A DNA stretch of 64,000 nucleotides, taken from contig CM055092.1 of assembly GCA_029204225.1 (NCBI GenBank), forward strand, positions 85,718,032-85,782,031, read 5' to 3'. The stretch's first letter is position 1. Every line of letters begins with the position of its first letter. This document shows positions 33,301 through 42,190 of the stretch, piece by piece. Made by a program: the position numbers and the translations under genes. The DNA is from Diphasiastrum complanatum. Taxonomy: Eukaryota; Streptophyta; Lycopodiopsida; Lycopodiales; Lycopodiaceae. The notes beneath the pieces were generated by a model. The model saw only the letters and a list, made by a program, of their open reading frames with translations. It was not told where the DNA came from and searched no databases.

Positions 33301-35036
33301 TCATTGTTCAAGTTGAGGATCTTTCTTTTCTATGATCTCTATATCCATTTCTCTATATGGAAGTAACTTTCTTGGAGAATGTGTAATTGAAACTGGAAAT
33401 GAATTTTCAATAACAATTTTTATTGTCTCCTGCCAGAAATGCATTATCTCTTCTGGGGAGACCTTCGAGCAAGAGAACTGCAAAAAAAAAAACACAAGCA
33501 CATGTTATTAATGAAGAATAAGTGATTGAGAATTATGAATATGTGATTCTGATTGTGATTGTGAATAAATAGATAACCTCAAGCAGATTTAGAAGCTTAT
33601 CATGTAGTGCAAGCCAATTAAAAAAATGTTTGGCATTGTATATCGTATACCAGCCACAACTAACACAGTCAGTCTGTTGGGAGGACTACAACGCGCATGT
33701 GATTAAATTGAAATCTACAAAAAAAAAAACTGTGTCAAATCGATATCAGATAAAAATACCTTTGTATCAAACCTTTTAAGCTTTGTAAAGGTTGTTGCAC
33801 TTGGCATTGGAAAGAGTTCCAATATCTTCTGAATAGAGCACTTCGGATTACAAACACCCTCATCGTTGAGATACAAAGACAAAGCATCTAAACTCTAGTG
33901 GCCACTATAATCAGAAATCAATATGTTCTTTAGACTGCAAGTAAAATCACAATTCATATGAAAAAATCAACTTATTAAAATGTGAAAAGCATACACATAC
34001 TTGTGTATGCATGGGAGCACGAACAATGGAGTCCCCTCTCTGATGTTTTTTATCATCTCAGAGTGCATGTGGCAAAATCGAGAAAGTGGAAAGCACTCAT
34101 GAATTTTATATGAAACATGAGACATCTAAAAAAATTGGAGTTTGAAAAAACTAAAGGCAAGAATATTGAATGCCCCCCCCTCCTACATTTTCTCCTAACA
34201 TGCTACCCTTATTTTCTAATTCACCTGTATCTAATTTATTAATTTATTTTGGAAAATTGTAAAGTAGACCTAGAGATTTAAGATGTGTAGATAGTAATTG
34301 GTCATATTGTACATATTTTGGAGACCCTACAAATGTAAGTCCAGGGAGTGCATGAAGTAGGGAGTGATACAGACAAACCCAAAATGAATTCTTTTCAAAC
34401 AATGAGTCATTCTTTAACTTTACAGATTGGTCTAATTCTGTTGTTGACAGTGAGGGGGGGGGACATAGGAGGTTTAGGAGGAGAAGAAGCTTTAGGAGGA
34501 GATGGAGCAGATTTAGGAGGAGAAGAAGATTAAGGAGGAGGAGACGGAGGAGATTTAGGAGAGCTAGGAGATTTAGGAGAAGAGGAGATTGCTCTCAAGA
34601 TATCCTTGAGAGGAGACACATGTGAAAAATCTCTGGCTCTTTGAGGAATGCAGAAAGACGTCCTCCTCTTTGAGACGTCCCACTCTACACCCGAAATACG
34701 AGGCAATCAGTTGAGGTTCCTTCCAATTTTTTTTTTGACCATCGATTTTGGAGGAGAGGACGAAGCTGGTCGGAAGCACTCATCAAATTTTTCATGTGCC
34801 CCGTAGCCTAACACAATCGTCAAATCCTTCGACGTGATAGTCACCCGCTTGGCATGAACAACTACAACAACACAATCTGAAAACAATTTCACTTTGAAAT
34901 CCTCATAGGTTGTAGCAATTTCAGATGATGAGTCTGTTGAATCTTCTATTGTTCCCTTGATTGAAACATCTACATCTGTTCCAATCGAAGTAGATGAACA
35001 AAATACTAATATAGGGGTTGAAGCTTAAGCATCCAT
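33301..35036 (-). pseudogene. Decayed gene: histone-H3-like segment, proline-rich linker, Ulp1/C48-like cysteine peptidase
   Basis: From ATG at 35036 a long frame, broken by stops, contains at 34907-34805 KLFSDCVVVVVHAKRVTI then TSKD; this aligns without gaps to the end of the histone H3 fold ([21 protein letters not shown]). A PPKSP-type proline/serine linker follows (about 34600-34440), then an unassigned block (ELDQSVKLKNDSLFEKN, GSPKYVQYDQLLSTHLKSLG). Later exons: 34125-34001, 33934-33760, 33714-33578, 33477-33301. Joins 34001/33934 and 33578/33477 keep frame and have GT...AG ends. The peptidase shows GH followed by a stop (33897-33895, probably a lost Trp of the catalytic HW), then QQTDCVSCGWYTIY with the catalytic Gln and Cys-Gly. 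Other stops: near 35025, 34700, 34530 and 33688. The gap between 33760 and 33714 is only 45 bp and may instead be coding with a T-tract slip. Confidence 0.6.
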
Positions 35037-35193
35037 AACTTCATATTATGAGAAAACCCTCTCGTTCTATAATCCTCTCTGACTCTCTCCCAACTGAAAC
35101 TCCTATTAATATATCAACTCTACTCGATGTTCATGTATACTTTATAAATAAGGATAGTATATTTCTTTTAATGATATATAAAATGTTTTTGAT
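35037..35193. promoter_or_regulatory. Short intergenic space between two divergent decayed genes
   Basis: About 157 bp separate the leftward ATG (35036) and the rightward ATG (35194). It contains several AT-rich TATA-like strings (for example 'tttataaata' near 35144). A shared bidirectional promoter is inferred from geometry only. Confidence 0.3.
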
Positions 35194-35365
35194 ATGAGAG
35201 AGGATGAAGTCTTCTCAATTTTTGCACAACAATTCTCAGAATTTTTTGACATAATTGATTATAGTTATAATGATCTTGAAAGTGAGATAGATTTTGATTA
35301 AGATGGTGATTGGAAATCTGGCAAGGGGGCATTGTAGGCCATAATTGAGAAATCGAAAGCCTATG

Positions 35366-36237
35366 GGCTAAAAGCATGGTTTGGTAGTACAACATGGAGT
35401 GTCAAGGACACTACCTTTTTGGGTAGAAATGTTCTTTTGTATTATTATACACTATTTTTAAATAGAGGGTACCTTCAGATTCACCTGCATGGAAACACAT
35501 CAACAAAGAGTATTCGAGCTTTACCAACGAGTCAAGAAATGTGAGATTTGGTCTTGCAATAGATAGTTCAGTCTAGAACTTGTTACCTTTGCAATAAAGC
35601 ATATTGTTTCCATGATCCATCGTGGATATCCAGCATCGCGCACGTGAGCTTCTTTTCCATTTACTCATCGAACAAAAAATCATTTATGTTTGGTCCAATA
35701 TGTGTCATGTTGATATATGGATTAGAGCTAGAGAGCAATCAAATACAAATTATTCGGGTTCATGATAAGGTATCATATGTCTCGTTGGATTTCATGTATT
35801 TTGATGGGAATGAATCATAGTTTGACTTGCCATAATGTTTTAACTGTGCCTTGAAAATTGGTCATCTAACATATCATTGGAAAGCACTTGTCAAGTGCTT
35901 TCTAACACACCAAACTCCATTGGAATTGGATTTACCACTAAAAAGATATGTCATTTTTAATGTGGACTCAAAAAATTATGATTAATAAAGTCCCCATACC
36001 TTTGACTTGCCATAACTCTTTAACTGTGGCTCGAAAGTACGTTATGTAACATGTCAAAGCACTTTCTAACGCACCAAACTTCGCTGAAATTGGACTCACC
36101 TCTAAAAAGTTATGTCATTTCTAATGTGGACTCAAAACAATTATGAGTGATAAAATTCCCAAAAAGTGAAATGTACTACCAAAAGGTACAATGAAAAATG
36201 GGTTCTTTTTTTGTACCACCAAACCATGCTTTTAGCC
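35366..36237. mobile_element. MITE-like insertion with about 25-bp terminal inverted repeats
   Basis: The ends (35366-35390 and 36213-36237) are inverted complements with one mismatch, reading GGCTAAAAGCATGGTTTGG inward. The flanks share TATG (35362-35365 and 36238-36241), a 3-4 bp target duplication. Removing the insert plus one target copy leaves the host frame continuous. There is no transposase inside. The GG...GTTTGG-type end and short duplication are reminiscent of PIF/Harbinger-type MITEs, but the assignment is tentative. Confidence 0.65.
35819..36165 (+). repeat. Tandem duplication inside the MITE, unit about 175 bp
   Basis: 'tttgacttgccataa' starts both units (35820 and 36001). 'gcactttctaac(a/g)caccaaact' and 'atgtcattt(t/c)taatgtgga' recur in the same order. 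The two copies differ at scattered sites. Confidence 0.8.
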
Positions 36238-36971
36238 TATGAAGAAACTTTGCCGAATGAGGAGGAATTTTTGGAATTAAAAAAAAAACATCCTCCAAGG
36301 AATCATTATATCTCTTCGAGAATTGTAGAAGTCATTGGAGGACATGACATTAGCAGAACAAACATCATTAAATTTGACGATCATGATATGGTAAGTAGAT
36401 ATTATATTGGTTTTGATATTGTGCAGTTTTCTTTCAATCAAAAGTTGAAGTTTGAAATTGTATTGTTATCTTTCATTCTAAATTTATTTGATTAACTCTT
36501 TTATAGGATTCTATTGAACTAGATTCTTTTGGTATGAGACATGGAGGCCTTTGACGTATATCACTTGGGAGAAAGAATGTATCTCTTTCTCATTATTTGA
36601 AAAACTTTGAAAATAATGAGATTTGTATATATCATGGATCTTTTAATCCATATGCTGCCACTGTCATTATGGCCTTCAAGTCGTTATCTATTAGTTTAAG
36701 AGGCTCTATTTACTCTAGAGGAACGTATAAAATAGCTTTTTGTGAAAATGGATCTGGCCATTACAATATTGGGTTATACCCCCAATGATACTACAAAAAG
36801 ATCATGTACAATGGCCATTTATTCAGGTTACAGAGATATGAGCAAACGTAAAAATCTAGAATTTTTGGATTAGGGAGATTATTCTTCCATGACAATACCA
36901 TATGCTTGAATCTTGAAGATGATGAATGTAAGAGAAGCTCCCTATGATCTTGCTTACAAGATAAACCACAA

Positions 36972-37105
36972 CGGAAAACACATTATGGAGAAACCACCCA
37001 ACCAAGTAGAAGCAACCAATCAACTCTAGAAGCTTCACCCCCAAGCCAAGGAACAAGAAGCATGAAGGTAGAGTGAAACCTTGGCAATGCATCAATGATC
37101 ACAAT
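36972..37105 (-). repeat. LTR fragment of family R4
   Basis: Nearly the same as 18400-18535 (blocks GGTTGGGTGGTTTCTCC, CTCTAGAAGC and CTTGGCTTGGGGG on the minus strand). The promoter-like part seen at 18560 is absent. Confidence 0.7.
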
Positions 37106-38394
37106 TCCACAAATAAGATAACTTATCTTGTGAAAATATATGTGAGATCCATAGGTCCTCAAATATAACACCGGAGTAGAGAAATTCAAAAACACTACTT
37201 CAAATTCTTACTCAAACAATAGATCAAGAATTAATCATCACACTTAAGAATCATTACAATTTCTCATAATCCTCTGACAATAATTAAATATCTATTTATG
37301 ATTCGTCAACCATAAATATTTAGATTCACATGATTCGTCAATCATAATTTTCTGAAATCCAAAACATACTTAATCATCTACAGGATACTGGAGTATATGT
37401 TCCATATAACTCAGGAAAAGTAAGAAAAAATCTTTTCCAACAAGAAAATACTATATTTTAGGAATACTCTCCAATCGGGATTCTTTAATTGAAATGCGAG
37501 ATATTCAAGCTTTATAAACCACTGGTAATTAAAGACATAAAGCATACCAAATGGCAATCATCTTCAACTACAAAAATTTTAGATTACAATCCAGAATCAC
37601 ATCTAGATACCCAAATTCCTACTGAATTACAACTCAGTTCTTTATTCTTGTATTCATTATGCTCGTTATGCAATTGAGCTCTCTAGGATACAATCACTAA
37701 TGAGCTGAGTCCCTTCCTTAACTAAGGAATACTCTATCCCAAGAATATTGTATATCCAATGCACACAATTTTAAACTGATGAACTGAAATGATTTACTAA
37801 TCATGTGTCTTACAAGCAATATAAATAAAAACCCATCAGTTCCCTGTGAATCCACATCACACTAATCGTTTTACCAATTAACTTCATCTTGGAGTAATCA
37901 ACTACTCAAGTTAACTGCCAATGATTCAGAAATCTCAAATGTCTAGGTGAAAAACTAGTATGACACCACATTTAGAACCTTATCCAAATCATTTGTAAGT
38001 TTATCCATAAATCTTCTATACAAAGATTTGTTAACTCTGCAAGTATCTGTCAAACAATACTTGATCATATGTCTGTGTTCACTGACTAGGTTAAGTGCAC
38101 CAAATAGCCCTAGTGACCAGAAATACACAGTAGATTCATACAAGATTAATCGTGCACATATGAGAATAATCTCACTATGACCCAGTACATAAACACATTC
38201 ATACCTGGCAGATTCCTCCAGAACCCTCATATGTTACTCACATATCTCACTGAGATCTTGTAACTCAGCTACAAAATATTTTCTATTTCATATGAGTAAA
38301 TAACATACCCGAAAAATCTTTGAGACGAATTCAATCTCAATAGTTTTCCAATCCAATTTGTTTTAATAGCATAATTTCTTCCACTCAAACAACC
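37106..38394. other. No feature recognised
   Basis: AT-rich, non-coding sequence between an R4 LTR fragment and repeat R2 copy c. It may belong to the same old element, but there is no second copy here to compare. Confidence 0.3.
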
Positions 38395-39735
38395 CCTCTC
38401 TGATCCTAGTACTAAAACTAAGATTAGGTTGTAACTCTTAGACTTAAATTCTAATCAAACTTACTTCTATTCCAATTAAAATGGAATTAGTAAGCTTCGA
38501 ACTTTTATTGTACTACTTATAGATAATGATTCAAATTCCAAACTTGTTCCAATTCCAGATTGTGCACACAATCCCTAGAGAATTTCTCATATTTCAAAAA
38601 ATTCCAATTAGGCATCTTACTCTGAATCTATCCAAAATTACTTTCAGACTACATTTCTATACCGCAGTTGGTTCTTTTTCAAATACTATGCAACCAACAG
38701 ATTCCCAAATAGAATTTTAATCCACCACTTCAGCCCTCCTTTTAAAAAAATTATAACTTTCAATAAAAGTTAACTGGAAAGATGATATATGAAAATATAT
38801 AAATCCAAGAAAAGTTAGTAATAAGTGTTTCCACTACAGAATTTCACTTCATTACAAACATGACTTCTCCTTCAAATATTTTCAATCTGAGTGATAGAAA
38901 CCACTATTCCATCGAAATCCTTTTATGCAACAGACAAATTCTATGGTTTAAGAAATTGAAACATTTTAACCTTAGAATTTATCTGAATTCCAAGTCTATT
39001 CACACAAGTAGTAATTTATATGGCATAACAGTCTTCCAGAAGAATAACTTCATGCTGGAAAGAATCATATAACTAGTCTGATGTCTTTTAAGAAATTATT
39101 AAAAAGTAAGGGATTTACTAAGAAAGTGAGAAATAGATTTGAGGGCCTCTAATTTTGTAAATAATGAGATACCATATTAGAATCTAGATTAAACCTTAAA
39201 ATCTCCCAAAATATCTCACATTTGATCGAATGGTTTTCTTCTTTCCCATATTGCGACTAGGTACTAAACACACCATTGATTATCAGATCTTTACAGTCCT
39301 AGAATTTTCTCTCCAAAATTACTGATGCCTCATACCATCAGCTTTTCCTTCCAAAAAATCCTTAACCGCCTCATTTGATATTCTAGAGATCCACTGATCA
39401 TCTAGCTGTCCTATAATCAGTATAGGATATTATCTCTTGTTTTCAAAACACTGGAGAATCCATTTATTTGGATGACTGACATGCCTATCAGATGGATACC
39501 CAAAATCCAAATCTGATTATGTGACTTAGACAGAAGAATTAACATGGTTCAATATTACATCTTGATCCTTTCTGGTTAATGATAAGCTTCAAAACCCTAT
39601 TGATGCATCAAATCTAGGGACAAGCTTCTGTCAACTAACAGATCCAATGTAATCCACGTATTAGATTCCACTTCTAACCTCACAATTGACATTCAAAACT
39701 GCGGATAACTCAATGGTTACAAAGATACTAAAACT
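38395..39735 (-). repeat. Dispersed repeat R2, copy c
   Basis: Inverted relative to copy a (7110-8500), with the whole order conserved, from 'caatggttacaaagat' at 39707-39727 (compare 7110) to the region around 38420. Many substitutions and small indels; no coding capacity. Confidence 0.75.
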
Positions 39736-40149
39736 ACAAACAATAACCGTATGAAAAACTACATACTACAAGAAAACTAAAGCACGATTCAAAGAGATAT
39801 TAGAAAGCAACAAGATCTTAACAAGTAATTAGATAAGTTAAAGGCAATAAGATCACTATGACATAATAGCAAGCAAGGAGGATGAAAATGAGAGCAATAG
39901 CAAACAAGAAATGAGAGGAATGAGAGAAAATGAGTTGCCAAAACGCCAAAAGGTGTGGTTAGGAAATTTCAAATCACTTGTTGCCCAACGATGGTGGGTC
40001 TCTGTCGCTGTAAACGTTACTAGGCGACGGATAATTGACTTAAAAAAACTAGCTACAAATAATGAGCAGTAGTGACATTTGTCAAGAATTTAGCAACATA
40101 TATTCAGATTCTTTTACCAATTCTTAGAATTATGGACAATATTCTAGGA
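39736..40149. other. No feature recognised
   Basis: AT-rich, with short A-rich and 'gagaggaatgagag' strings. No gene seen. Confidence 0.3.
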
Positions 40150-40975
40150 TAATTCCTAGATTTGTGGACAATGCTGAGTACTACGGTGACCTTGTACATT
40201 GTAGCTTGTTGTATAGATATGTATTATTGGGAATGCAATTAATATCAATGCAACAAAATTGAACATTTTGTTATGCAAAACCTTTGTAAAAAAATAATTT
40301 TCCAATATTCATGTCTTAGAAAAGGTTCATTGTTCAAGCTTTGTCGTGTGTATGCTCCATCACGATCTGGTACTTATTCTATGGCATTTTCTCTCTCATA
40401 TCCAAAGATCTCTTTGATCACTCTCTCTACTCATGACATTGATTATTAAACACGAGCCACCTGCAAAAGTAGAATTTTTTGAGGAACAAGATGGGCAAGA
40501 GATACATATGTTGAAAGTGAAAGTTGTTGATTCTCATGTAGTAATCCATGCATTGAAGTCAATGGCGCACAGCTTCGTGCTGAACATATATTATCCATAA
40601 CAATCATCAATGGATTTATGGTCAAACATCAAGCCGCAAGACATTGGATCATGTGTGCGGTTGATGTGTACTACTATAGATGGACTATATCATTATTTAA
40701 GAAGGATTTTAGGCCAATTCTTAGGTTTATGGATAATGTTGTACTACGATGACCTTGTACAATTCAACTCATTGGATATCCCTGGGGAAGGGAATTGCAA
40801 CAAAATTGAAAATTTTACTGTTTAGAAACTTTTTAAAAAATGAGTGGCCAACATTCATGCCTTATAAAATATTCAGTGTTCAACTTTTCTCGTGTGTATG
40901 CTCTATCACGATTTGGTACTTATTTTATGGCAATGCAATTTTGTTTCTCATATCCAGAGATCTCTTTGTAAACTT
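40150..40975 (+). repeat. Pair of diverged direct repeats around a short open stretch
   Basis: About 40150-40430 and 40716-40975 share ordered blocks ('ctacg(g/a)tgaccttgtaca', 'gtgtatgctc(c/t)atcacgat', 'ctcatatcca(a/g)agatctcttt'). Between them a plus frame is open for about 90 codons with one stop (KVEFFEEQDGQEIHMLKV, VVIHALKSMAHSFVL). The arrangement could be two LTR-like ends of a small element or a simple duplication. I recognise no domain. Confidence 0.5.
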
Positions 40976-41379
40976 GAGGCTAATTTGGATTCAATATTCA
41001 TCAACTGTAGTTAACTAATCATTGTAGTTTAGGAACTTCTTGTCATTCTTAGGTATATCTCTCATTCTCTTCATTCTCTCCGCTTCCATAGACATATTTT
41101 GGACTGATGGCAACACATAATTGAAGACCAAGAGGAACCATTGATGATATCAATATTTGCAATGGAAAAAATGCAGAAGATCAACGGAGACCAAGAATAT
41201 ATCGTAAATATCAATGAATTTTGATGCATCCTTCTTCAAAATGCACTTTCCAGAAAAGAAAAAGATCCAATAACATATATAGAAGCTTTTGGAAAGCAAG
41301 GATAATGGATTTTAAAGTATCGGCTGCCGATCAATCTATCACGGAACTTTTAGTTTTGTATCCATCAAATTTTGTTGAA

Positions 41380-41670
41380 TGGCAATCAACTCAAGTGCAA
41401 GAATAGTTGATGTCATACATTCTGATATCGGTATTTTGCAATATAAAGGTTGTTCTCCAAAATCTATTTTAGAGTCGAGAGTTGTTTTTTATGATCAACT
41501 AGATTTTTCAAGTGAAGAATGGATTTCTCCATATTTACCATTTTCAAAAAGTTTTTGATTTAGACTTTATATAGATATTCAAAGTATATTAAAATGTAGC
41601 ACTGGTTCAAAGAATAATAGATTACCACCTTTTACTATTTTTGTTGATTTTTTTTTCAAATGCAATGCTA
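41380..41670 (+). pseudogene. Unrecognised open frame adjoining Copia-D
   Basis: The frame reads MAINSSARIVDVIHSDIGIL, then SPKSILESRVVFYDQLDFSS, a stop, then FRLYIDIQSILKCSTGSK and RLPPFTIFVDF. Low GC and length suggest a real but decayed coding segment, like those at 32-37 kb. No family recognised. Upstream frame 41221-41406 may be an earlier exon or chance. Confidence 0.3.
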
Positions 41671-41682
41671 ATGAGTCTAAAG

Positions 41683-41939
41683 TTAGAATCACTGTGTTAC
41701 TGTACTGTGAGTCCTATCAGTTGATAAGGATCAGTTGGCCTCGCCACGAGGAAAGTCGACGGGACACGCGTCCCACCAACGGCAACCTAGGTCATGCATG
41801 GGTTGCCTGAGTGAAGAACTATATGTACAATGTAATTTCATTTTGAGAAATACAGTTGCTATGTGAGCTTGTTGTGGAGAGTGTTTTTCTTGTGTTACTG
41901 TGTAGCATGATCTGTGTTCCTATGCAAAGCAAATTCTAA
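41683..41939 (+). repeat. 5' LTR of Copia-D
   Basis: Ends are TTAGAAT...ATTCTAA, an inverted terminal repeat, but not the usual TG...CA. It contains consecutive potential stem-loops: CCTCG/CGAGG (41739-41751), the near-palindrome GGGACACGCGTCCC (41761-41774) and GGCAACC/GGTTGCC (41781-41807). Compared with the 3' LTR it lacks about a dozen bases near its start. Confidence 0.88.
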
Positions 41940-41941
41940 GT

Positions 41942-41953
41942 TGGTATCAGAGC
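41942..41953 (+). other. Primer-binding site of Copia-D
   Basis: TGGTATCAGAGC, two bases inside the LTR end; the standard initiator-Met tRNA type. Confidence 0.92.
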
Positions 41954-42190
41954 CGTACAGGGAGTGTATACAAAACATCATCGTCGTTGAAGAGAGCTTC
42001 GAGAGAACTGTCTTCTGAGAGTTCGGGGTTTACGGTGGGTTGAAGACAGAAAGAGAAGCACTGGTGCATGGTTTCTAGTTTATAGAGGCTTGCCAAGCTC
42101 AGCAGAGGGATTATTAGCCTATGCATAGCATCAAACGGGGAAAAATTTGGTAAAAAATTGACAATTTTGAAGCCAGTTGAAAATTGAAAC

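Larger units (their letters stand above)
35194..36788 (+). pseudogene. Decayed unrecognised gene, divergent partner of the H3/C48-like gene
   Basis: The frame starts MREDEVFSIFAQQFSEFFD at 35194 and carries stops at 35299 (TAA) and 35335 (TAG). It is interrupted at 35365 by a MITE-like insertion and resumes at 36241 in the same frame (EETLPNEEEFLELKKKHPP, SSRIVEVIGGHDISRTN, IKFDDHDM). A splice donor GTAAGT follows at 36391 and an acceptor TTATAG ends at 36506. The next exon (DSIELDSFGMRHGGL, a TGA at 36552, SLSHYLKNFENNEICIYHG, NPYAATVIMAFKSLSI) is in phase and ends at 36788. Conserved phase across intron and insertion argues for a real ancestral protein. I do not recognise it. Confidence 0.5.

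Noticed and set aside
35390-35540. Continuation of the 35194 frame into 35365-35540 (WFGSTTWSVKD...)
   Set aside because: This part is MITE sequence; the biological continuation is at 36241, shown by the inverted repeats and target duplication.
41662-41680. 'atgctaatga' before Copia-D also present at 52172 in Copia-E, suggesting Copia-D inserted into the Copia-E LTR
   Set aside because: Only about 10 bases match and the sequence further upstream does not resemble the rest of the Copia-E LTR; no target duplication can be made from it.
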